Positions 33,135 to 38,676 of a DNA stretch of 38,676 nt are shown one piece after another. The notes under the pieces were generated by a model. It ran no database searches. It was given only the letters and a program-made list of their open reading frames with translations, and was not told where the DNA came from. The translations under genes were made by a program, and so were the position numbers. How positions within the stretch are numbered: the first letter of the stretch is position 1; each line of letters opens with the position of its first letter. This DNA comes from JAURVT01 sp049059935 (GTDB taxonomy: Bacteria > Actinomycetota > Actinomycetes > Propionibacteriales > Nocardioidaceae): contig NZ_JBMGQR010000037.1 in assembly GCF_049059935.1 (NCBI RefSeq), forward strand, positions 1-38,676. Reading direction: 5' to 3'.

Positions 33135-33452
33135 ATGGACCACAGCGGCCCCGGCGGCTTCCGGCTCCAGGTGAGCGGACCGGTCTTCTCCTGGCGCGGA
33201 CCGGCTCCGCACCACTTCGTCGCGGTGCCCGACGACGACAGCGCCTTCGTGCAGGAGCTCGCCTCGGCGGTCACCTACGGCTGGGGCATGGTCCCCGTCG
33301 CCGCGCGCGTCGGCCGCACCGGCTTCACCACCTCGCTGTACCCCAAGGACGGCCGCTACCTCGTGCCGCTCAAGCTCGCGGTCCGCACCGCGGAGGGCAT
33401 CGAGGTCGGCGACACGGTCACCATCGAGCTGACGATCGCCGAGCCGTCCTGA
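33135..33452 (+). CDS. DUF1905 domain protein
   Basis: This small protein of about 105 residues consists of a DUF1905 fold. FSWRGPAPHHFVAVP, YGWGMVPVAARVGRTGFTTSL and YLVPLKLAVRTAEGIEVGD match the conserved pattern of that family. Its function is not established; related proteins often carry a bacteriocin-resistance or YdeI-like domain, which this one lacks. The start may be ATG 33135 or ATG 33117; neither has a good ribosome site, and the mRNA may begin close by. It lies 48 bases after the GGDEF-EAL stop. Confidence 0.82.
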   Translation: MDHSGPGGFRLQVSGPVFSWRGPAPHHFVAVPDDDSAFVQELASAVTYGWGMVPVAARVGRTGFTTSLYPKDGRYLVPLKLAVRTAEGIEVGDTVTIELTIAEPS

Positions 33453-33465
33453 ACCGACGAGCATT

Positions 33466-33478
33466 CCCCGCGACGGGG
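33466..33478 (+). terminator. Small hairpin after the DUF1905 gene
   Basis: CCCCG CGA CGGGG forms a short 5-base stem 13 bases after the stop codon. It is a weak candidate terminator. Confidence 0.3.
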
Positions 33479-33487
33479 TGTCCCAAA

Positions 33488-33503
33488 CCTGATCGGCCTG
33501 ATC
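33488..33503 (+). repeat. Tandem CCTGATC repeat upstream of the subtilase gene
   Basis: CCTGATC occurs at 33488-33494 and 33497-33503, a 9-base period, about 170 bases before the subtilase start. It could be a regulator site in the promoter region. No convincing -35/-10 pair could be fixed. Confidence 0.3.
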
Positions 33504-33556
33504 TTTCACGGCGTCGGCGCGCCCGGTAACGATCCGGACAATTAGCGCCCGCGACC

Positions 33557-33584
33557 CTGGTGGATGGCCCGTTCGGGCCACCAG
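33557..33584 (+). promoter_or_regulatory. Strong hairpin in the subtilase leader
   Basis: CTGGT and ACCAG form an outer 5-base stem. GGCCCG and CGGGCC form an inner 6-base stem with a TT centre, and a 4-base bulge lies on the 5' side. It lies 90 bases before the ATG at 33675, so it could be a leader structure or attenuator. It matches no riboswitch that I recognise. Confidence 0.35.
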
Positions 33585-33674
33585 TGTTCACCCATCCGTG
33601 CCACTCACCCGCCGACATCCCCGGTGGGCGACGACGGTGCCGCGTGGAAACCCCACCTTGTCGAAAGGACCCCG

Positions 33675-36600
33675 ATGGTGACGAGATCGTCCACCCTCAG
33701 GCGAAGCATCATCGCGATCACGGCCGCCGGCCTGCTCGCAGCGAGCGCGGCGTCGTCCGCCGCCGCCGACCCCACCGCCGACTCCGGCTCCCCCAAGGAC
33801 CCGCAGGCCGAGGTGCTCAGCTCGCACGACATCGACCTGCTCACCGACGCCGAGGATGCAGGCGAGCGTCAGGTGACGCTGCTCGTCGCCGCCGACCGTG
33901 GTCAGGCCAAGAAGGTCGCCGCGGGCGTCGACCGGCTCGGCGGCACCGTCGCCGAACGCTTCGACAAGCTGGGCTACCTGCGCGTCTCGGTGCCCACCAG
34001 CCAGGTCCGCAAGGCCGCGGCCATCCCCGGCGTCGCCGCGATCGACGTCGACGAGGTGCTCGAGCAGCCCGACCCGGCCGTCGCCCAGAAGGGCGCGCCC
34101 GCCGCCAAGCAGGCCGCGACGCTGCCCGGCCCCGGCGCCGACACGCCGGACGTCAACCCGTACATGCCCACCAACGAGACCGGCGCGACGGACTTCAAGA
34201 CCTCGCACCCCACCTGGGACGGCCGCGGCACCACGATCGGCGTGCTCGACTCCGGCGTCGACCTCGACCACCCGGCCCTGGCCAGCACGTCGACCGGCGA
34301 GCGCAAGATCACCGACTGGGTGACCGCGACCGACCCGATCCTCGACGCGGACGGCACCTGGCGCCGCATGGACACCACGGTCACCGGCCCGTCGTTCGTC
34401 ATCGCCAACAGCACCTGGACCGCCCCCGCGGGCGAGTACAGGTTCAACCTGTTCCGCGAGAACATCACCGCGGGCAGCGAGCCCGAGGGCGACGTCAACC
34501 GCGACGGCGACACCACCGACGCGTGGGGCGTCCTCTACCGCGCGAGCGACAACGCGATCTGGGTCGACACCGACCAGGACCTCGACTTCACCGACGAGAC
34601 GCTGATGCGCCCGTACAAGGAGAAGTTCCAGGTCGGCCACTTCGGCACCGACAAGCCGTCCACGCCGATCGTCGAGTCCTCCCCCTTCGTGGTCGAGTTC
34701 CGCGAGGACGTCGACCTGTCGCCCTACGGCGGCGCCAACGTCGGCAAGGTCGCCGACTTCGTCAACATCGGCCTCGTGGAGTCGGCGCACGGCACCCACG
34801 TCGCCGGCATCACCGCGGCGCACTCGATGTTCGGCGGCGCGATGGACGGCGCCGCACCCGGCGCCAAGATCGTCTCGTCGCGCGCCTGCACCTGGGGCGG
34901 TGGCTGCACCGCCGCCGCGCTCACCACGGGCATGGCCGACCTCGTCGTCAACCGCAAGGTCGACGTCGTCAACATGTCGATCGGCGGCCTGCCCGCGCTG
35001 AACGACGCCAACAACGCCCGCGCCGAGCTCTACGACCGGCTCATCTCCGACTACGGCGTGCAGCTGTTCATCTCGGCCGGCAACAGCGGCCCCGGCCTCA
35101 ACACCATCGGCGACCCGTCGGTGGCCACCGACGTCGTCAGCGTCGGCGCCTCGGTCAGCAAGGACACCTGGCTGTCGAACTACGGCTCGGTCGTCAAGGC
35201 CAAGCAGGGCATGTTCCCCTTCTCCTCGCGCGGCCCGCGTGAGGACGGCGGCTTCAAGCCGAACATCTCGGCGCCCGGCTCGGCCATCTCGACCGTGCCG
35301 CAGTGGTACGACCAGGCCGACATCGCCGAGTCCGGCTACACGCTGCCCATCGGGTACGCGATGTTCAACGGCACCTCGATGGCCTCCCCGCAGGCAGCCG
35401 GCGCGGCCGCGCTGCTCGTGTCGGCCGCGTACGCCACCGACACCGCGGTGACGCCCGCCCAGCTGCGTCGCTCGCTGTACAGCTCGGCGAAGCTCCAGAA
35501 GGACATCCCGACGTACGCGCAGGGCAATGGCTTCTTCGACACCGTCGGTGCCTGGAAGCTGCTCCGCAAGGGCGACGTCGAGACCCGCGACTACGTCGTG
35601 GACGCGCCGGTCTGCACCCCGCTGTCGGAGTCGCTCAAGACCCCGAACCGCGGCACCGGCGTCTACAACCGCTGCGGCGCCGGCGAGGGCGGGCACAAGC
35701 CCGGCCAGGCCAAGACGTACGCCGTCAAGGTGACGCGCACCAGCGGCCCGTCCGGCTCGGTCGCGCACCGCATCTCCTGGGTCGGCAACGACGGCACCTG
35801 GAGCTCCTCGGCCAAGACCGTGTCGCTCCCGCTCGACAAGCCGGTGACCGTCCGGGTCCAGGCCAAGCCCACCGCGGGCGCGCACGCCGCGATCATGCGC
35901 CTCGACGACCCCCGCACCGCGGGCGTCGACACCGAGGTGCTGAACACGGTGGTCGCGGCCGAGACCCCGGCCAAGCCGGCGTACGCCACGTCGTGGTCGG
36001 GCAAGGTCGACCGCAACGGCACGACGTCGTACTTCGTCGACGTCCCCAAGGGCACGGCCGCGCTGCAGCTGAACCTCACGGGCATCGCCACCGGCAGCCA
36101 GACGCGCATGCTGCCGATCGACCCCTACGGCGTGCCGCAGGGATCCACGGCGAGCACGCAGTGCTACACCAACTTCTCCGACACCAAGGCCTGCAACCCG
36201 GTCTCGCGCTCGGTGAAGAACCCGCTGCCGGGCGTCTGGGAGATCGAGGTCGAGGCCCGTCGCACGTCCAAGAGCCTGTCGAACCCGTACAAGCTCAAGG
36301 CCGCGGTGCAGGCCGTCACGGTCTCGCCGCAGACGGTCGAGCTCGCCTCGGTCGAGGCGGGGTCCCCCTCGCCCGTCACCTGGTCGCTGACGAACGCGCT
36401 CGCGCCCGTCACCGTCACCGCCAAGGGCGGCCCGCTGGGCAGCTCGGTGGAGGAGCGTCCGTCGATCGCCGACGGCGAGTCCGCGACCTACGACGTGGTG
36501 GTGCCCGAGGGCGCGACCCGTCTGGACGTGGCGATCGGCAGCACGAGCGACGCCGGTGCCGACCTCGACCTCACGGTCCTGCGCGGCACCACCGTCGTGG

Positions 36601-36935
36601 GCACGTCGGCCGACGGTGACTCCGAGGAGGCGGTCAGCATCACGGCTCCGCCGGCGGGCACGTACACGGTGCAGGTCGACGGCTACTCGGTGCCCGCGGG
36701 CACGACCGAGTACGACTACCGCGACGTGTTCTTCTCCCCGGCGCTGGGAACGGTCGAGGTCCCGGCCACGACCCAGCAGCTCGACAACGGCGAGAAGGGC
36801 ACCGTCACCGGCACCGTCGTGGCGAGGTCCGCGCCGGCCGCGGGGCGCAAGCTCCTCGGGTCGATGACGCTCCTCACCACGGAGAACGCCGAGGTGGGTC
36901 GCGGCGACGTCGTCGTCGGGGCGGTCACGCAGTAG
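33675..36935 (+). CDS. Large secreted subtilisin-like serine protease (S8)
   Basis: This 1086-residue exported protease has a signal peptide (MVTRSSTLRRSIIAITAAG through SSAAA) and an inhibitor-like propeptide (about 45-135). The S8 catalytic domain has Asp near 191 (GVLDSGVDLDHP), His near 375 (SAHGTHVAGI), the oxyanion Asn in SAGNSGPG and Ser near 568 (NGTSMASPQAAG). About 180 residues separate Asp from His. This insert holds Asp-rich loops (DVNRDGDTTD, DTDQDLDFTDE) that could bind calcium. Beta-rich C-terminal domains include a pre-peptidase-C-like segment (about 930-1010). ATG at 33675 has GAAAGGAC upstream. It is a single-gene unit. Confidence 0.95.
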   Translation: MVTRSSTLRRSIIAITAAGLLAASAASSAAADPTADSGSPKDPQAEVLSSHDIDLLTDAEDAGERQVTLLVAADRGQAKKVAAGVDRLGGTVAERFDKLGYLRVSVPTSQVRKAAAIPGVAAIDVDEVLEQPDPAVAQKGAPAAKQAATLPGPGADTPDVNPYMPTNETGATDFKTSHPTWDGRGTTIGVLDSGVDLDHPALASTSTGERKITDWVTATDPILDADGTWRRMDTTVTGPSFVIANSTWTAPAGEYRFNLFRENITAGSEPEGDVNRDGDTTDAWGVLYRASDNAIWVDTDQDLDFTDETLMRPYKEKFQVGHFGTDKPSTPIVESSPFVVEFREDVDLSPYGGANVGKVADFVNIGLVESAHGTHVAGITAAHSMFGGAMDGAAPGAKIVSSRACTWGGGCTAAALTTGMADLVVNRKVDVVNMSIGGLPALNDANNARAELYDRLISDYGVQLFISAGNSGPGLNTIGDPSVATDVVSVGASVSKDTWLSNYGSVVKAKQGMFPFSSRGPREDGGFKPNISAPGSAISTVPQWYDQADIAESGYTLPIGYAMFNGTSMASPQAAGAAALLVSAAYATDTAVTPAQLRRSLYSSAKLQKDIPTYAQGNGFFDTVGAWKLLRKGDVETRDYVVDAPVCTPLSESLKTPNRGTGVYNRCGAGEGGHKPGQAKTYAVKVTRTSGPSGSVAHRISWVGNDGTWSSSAKTVSLPLDKPVTVRVQAKPTAGAHAAIMRLDDPRTAGVDTEVLNTVVAAETPAKPAYATSWSGKVDRNGTTSYFVDVPKGTAALQLNLTGIATGSQTRMLPIDPYGVPQGSTASTQCYTNFSDTKACNPVSRSVKNPLPGVWEIEVEARRTSKSLSNPYKLKAAVQAVTVSPQTVELASVEAGSPSPVTWSLTNALAPVTVTAKGGPLGSSVEERPSIADGESATYDVVVPEGATRLDVAIGSTSDAGADLDLTVLRGTTVVGTSADGDSEEAVSITAPPAGTYTVQVDGYSVPAGTTEYDYRDVFFSPALGTVEVPATTQQLDNGEKGTVTGTVVARSAPAAGRKLLGSMTLLTTENAEVGRGDVVVGAVTQ

Positions 36936-36948
36936 CACCCGCACCACC

Positions 36949-36986
36949 GGAGGGGCTCGTGAGGCACACGCCTCGCGGGCCCCTCC
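36949..36986 (+). terminator. Strong hairpin terminator after the subtilase gene
   Basis: GGAGGGGC pairs with GCCCCTCC outside and CGTGAGGC with GCCTCGCG inside (one G-U), around an ACAC loop. The stem is about 16 base pairs, 14 bases past the stop codon. Confidence 0.75.
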
Positions 36987-37008
36987 GTGCGTCCACCTCC
37001 GTGCGTCC
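36982..37008. repeat. Tandem 13-base repeat
   Basis: CCTCCGTGCGTCC occurs twice (36982-36994 and 36996-37008) with one base between, immediately after the subtilase terminator. No role is apparent; it may be slipped-strand duplication. Confidence 0.6.
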
Positions 37009-37019
37009 CCCGGTCCCGC

Positions 37020-37097
37020 CGAGTGGCGCAAACTCGGGCCGACACGCCGCGCCGGACCCCGTTCTTGCGCCACTCGTGCCGGCTTTTGCGCCACTCG
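37020..37097. repeat. Three copies of the TTTGCGCCACTCG element, one inverted
   Basis: CGAGTGGCGCAAA (37020-37032) is the exact reverse complement of TTTGCGCCACTCG (37085-37097). A third copy, TTGCGCCACTCG, lies at 37065-37076. All sit in the intergenic stretch between the subtilase and the lipoprotein gene. They look like a small dispersed intergenic repeat or a paired protein site. Confidence 0.6.
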
Positions 37098-37138
37098 GCG
37101 GACGGGTGGCGGGCGGCAGGACCGCGTCGCCGACGGGG

Positions 37139-37537
37139 TCAGGCGGCAGGCTCGACCGACGCGACCTCGAACGGGGTGCCCTGCTGGCAGGTGCTGACCA
37201 GACCGGGGGTGCGGGTGCCGGTCACGGTCACCCGCGCGCCGTCGGGGGTGCTGCCGCGCTCGGCCCCGACGAGCAGCAGCTGCTCGCCGCCGGCGTCCAG
37301 CACGACGCAACCCGGCTCGACGCCCTGCGACACCACGCCGGTGACGGTCGTGGTGCCCGGCTTGCCGGTGGGGGTCGGGTCGGTCGGGGCGTCCGTCGGC
37401 GGCGCGGTCGTGGTCGGCGCCGGCGACGTGGCGGTCGTCGAGCCGGCGGCGTCGGACCCGTCGTCCTCACCCCCTCCGCAGGCCGAGAGACCCAGGGAGA
37501 GACCGGTCAGGAGCACGAGGATCGGGACGGTGCGCAT
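37139..37537 (-). CDS. Small hypothetical lipoprotein
   Basis: This 132-residue protein has a lipoprotein signal peptide ending in the lipobox LSLGLSAC followed by GGGEDDGSD. A Thr/Pro-rich linker (about 30-55) comes next, then a small beta-rich domain with two Cys (GCVVLDAGGE, STCQQG), probably a disulfide. The domain resembles a short OB- or DUF-type fold (TVTGVVSQGV through TVTGTRTPG), but I assign no family. ATG at 37537 lacks a clear ribosome site. The open frame extends upstream to 37927 as antisense to the GNAT gene and is not used. It diverges from that gene. Confidence 0.7.
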   Translation of the reverse strand: MRTVPILVLLTGLSLGLSACGGGEDDGSDAAGSTTATSPAPTTTAPPTDAPTDPTPTGKPGTTTVTGVVSQGVEPGCVVLDAGGEQLLLVGAERGSTPDGARVTVTGTRTPGLVSTCQQGTPFEVASVEPAA

Positions 37538-37694
37538 GTCGGATGGACGCACGGCGACGCCGTCGGGTTCCGGTCCGCGCTCCACCGGACGACGGAATTT
37601 GCTGTCCGCGGCAACCAATCCGAGCCTCTCCGTGGCCGCGAAGCACCCGAGACCCTGCTCGAGGGTCGGGCGCTCCTGGACCCGTGGCGCCCAC

Positions 37695-37712
37695 GGCGGG
37701 CCGTGGCCCGCC
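37695..37712. repeat. Inverted repeat between the lipoprotein and GNAT genes
   Basis: GGCGGGCC GT GGCCCGCC is an 8-base perfect inverted repeat 39 bases upstream of the GNAT start. It could be an operator or leader hairpin. The rest of the 214-base gap shows no clear promoter. Confidence 0.3.
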
Positions 37713-37751
37713 CAGGCACTCCACCGATCGACGTCCTGGGGGGACGAGACG

Positions 37752-38273
37752 ATGCTGGACGACCTGCGCGTGAGACGTGCGGCCGCCCTCGACGACCGAC
37801 GACTCGCGACGATCGCGTACGACACCTGGTCGCCCGAGGTGTCGGCCACGCCGCTGTGGGACGCCGGGCGGCCCTTCTTCCGCGAGGAGGCCGGCCTGAC
37901 GACCGCCAACACCCTCGTCGCGTTCACGCCCGAGGCGGTCGTGGGCTTCGTGGCCGTCGCGCCGTTCCCCTACGCACGTGACCGCTGGGTCGTCCGCGCG
38001 CTCGCCGTCGACGTCGTCTTCAGGCGCAGGGGCATCGGCACCACGCTGGTCCGGGCCGCGAGCGAGGCGTCCGCCGCCGCCGGCGCACGCCGGCTCCTCG
38101 TCGGGGTGATGCCGGCCAACACCGCGGCCATCACGATGCTGACGCGGCTCGGGTTCGCCGAGGCCGCGCCCGACCAGACCCACCGTCGCCCCGGCGGTCA
38201 CTCCGGTGCCGTGACCATGTCGCTCACGCTCCGTGCCCCCGGGCGCCGTCCGCGACCGACCGACGACGGGTGA
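37752..38273 (+). CDS. GNAT-family N-acetyltransferase
   Basis: This 173-residue cytoplasmic protein has the GNAT fold. The acetyl-CoA pyrophosphate loop RRRGIGTTLVRAA lies near residue 97, preceded by strand VVRALAVDVVF, and NTAAITMLTRLGF matches motif B. It should transfer an acetyl group to an amine on a small molecule or protein; the substrate is unknown. ATG at 37752 follows GGGGGGACGAG. The frame is open far upstream (from 36987), but that part is non-coding repeat and intergenic DNA. Confidence 0.9.
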   Translation: MLDDLRVRRAAALDDRRLATIAYDTWSPEVSATPLWDAGRPFFREEAGLTTANTLVAFTPEAVVGFVAVAPFPYARDRWVVRALAVDVVFRRRGIGTTLVRAASEASAAAGARRLLVGVMPANTAAITMLTRLGFAEAAPDQTHRRPGGHSGAVTMSLTLRAPGRRPRPTDDG

Positions 38274-38422
38274 GCGCGGGGTCGTTCCTCCGGTTTCGGT
38301 GAAGTTCGCCGCAGGCTCCTTCCGCGGTCCTCGGCGCGGGCACAGGCTGTGCTCACCGCCCCGCGCGGGGCGTCCCGGTCGTTGCCGACGGTCCACCCCG
38401 TCCGACGACATCGAGGAGAACC

Positions 38423-38676
38423 GTGTTCGGAAACAAGACCCTGGTCGACATGATCGACCGCAGCGCAGAGAACCCCGCCGACCGCCGCAAGTTCCTACGC
38501 ACCGCCGGCATCGCCGGCCTGGGCACCGTCGGCGCCGGCCTCATCGGCGCCACCACCATCGGCGCCGCCGAGGCCGCACCGTCCGACGGTGCCGTCCTTA
38601 ACTTCGCGCTCAACCTGGAGTACCTCGAGGCCGAGTTCTACTCCCACGCCGTCTTCGGCCACGGCCTGGACTCCCG
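38423..38676 (+). CDS. Tat-exported ferritin-like protein, 3' end cut by the window
   Basis: GTG at 38423 follows GAGGAGAACC and opens a frame that runs off the window after 84 codons. The N-terminus has a twin-arginine motif in DRRKFLRTAGIAGLG and a hydrophobic stretch ending near AAEAAPS. It is followed by LNFALNLEYLEAEFYSHAV, the first helix of the Ferritin_2-type ferritin-like family, with Glu residues placed for metal binding. Such proteins are exported folded; their role, often stress-related, is not well known. The 149 bases upstream show no other feature. Confidence 0.85.
   Translation, partial: MFGNKTLVDMIDRSAENPADRRKFLRTAGIAGLGTVGAGLIGATTIGAAEAAPSDGAVLNFALNLEYLEAEFYSHAVFGHGLDS

Noticed and set aside
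33490..33497. GCCGATCA on the minus strand upstream of the subtilase
   Set aside because: No matching -35 at the required distance and no minus-strand gene downstream.
33557..33584. c-di-AMP (ydaO-type) riboswitch in the subtilase leader
   Set aside because: A hairpin exists, but the conserved core of that class is not visible.
33588..37310. 1240-residue open frame antisense to the subtilase
   Set aside because: Arg/Gly/Ala-rich low-complexity translation typical of the opposite strand of a high-GC gene. The plus-strand protein has intact catalytic motifs and a ribosome site.
1..38676. tRNA, rRNA, CRISPR arrays, insertion sequences, attachment sites
   Set aside because: No cloverleaf, rRNA segment, regular spaced repeats, transposase or integrase was seen on either strand.

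Overview
This is a high-GC (roughly 70 percent), gene-dense stretch of an actinobacterial chromosome. The gene content and style (cytochrome P450 beside TetR, GAF-ANTAR regulators, PhoP-type box, FliA/WhiG-type sigma factor, strong AAGGA or GGAGG ribosome sites, many 4-base start/stop overlaps) suggest Nocardioidaceae or a relative such as Nocardioides or Aeromicrobium. That placement is inference from style, not a database result. I see no rRNA, tRNA, CRISPR array, insertion sequence or prophage, and no gene-free stretch longer than 300 bases.

Bases 1-14265 are mixed housekeeping and accessory genes. In order they are: the end of a cation transporter with a Cys-rich tail; a membrane-anchored DsbA-like oxidoreductase; a PhoA alkaline phosphatase behind a PHO box; a membrane alpha/beta-hydrolase; a minus-strand operon of two small unknown proteins and two 240-residue GAF-ANTAR proteins, whose first ribosome site lies in a hairpin; a P450 divergent from a TetR regulator with an operator-like palindrome between them; OsmC; a secreted protein; an epimerase; a hydrolase; an FAD oxidoreductase; and a VOC protein.

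Bases 14266-29591 (minus strand) hold a complete monoderm type IV pilus locus in two transcription units. Unit 1 is pilB-pilT-pilC. Unit 2 is major pilin, prepilin peptidase, pilM-pilN-pilO, three minor pilins, a diguanylate cyclase with an inhibitory I-site, and a CDF transporter. One minor pilin carries about six putative-Ig (He_PIG-like) repeats. Another lacks the usual Glu5 and carries about six ricin-B-like repeats, so it looks like a lectin pilus tip. Bases 29856-33086 (plus strand) encode a FliA/WhiG-family sigma factor and a membrane PAS-GGDEF-EAL protein.

The main discovery is a shared promoter. The same sequence, CCTCAGGT, 13 bases, then GCCGATCA, lies upstream of the major pilin operon, the pilB operon and the GGDEF-EAL gene. 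The spacing is identical and the orientation correct in all three. The -10 half is one base from the classical FliA/WhiG element GCCGATAA. The window therefore appears to hold a self-contained module: a WhiG-type sigma factor, its three promoters, the pilus machine and two c-di-GMP enzymes. In Streptomyces and Rubrobacter WhiG is held by the c-di-GMP-loaded anti-sigma RsiG, and in Rubrobacter this switch controls type IV pili. No RsiG candidate is visible here.

Bases 33087-38676 carry a DUF1905 protein, a 1086-residue secreted subtilase with a strong terminator, a lipoprotein, a GNAT acetyltransferase and the start of a Tat-exported ferritin-like protein.
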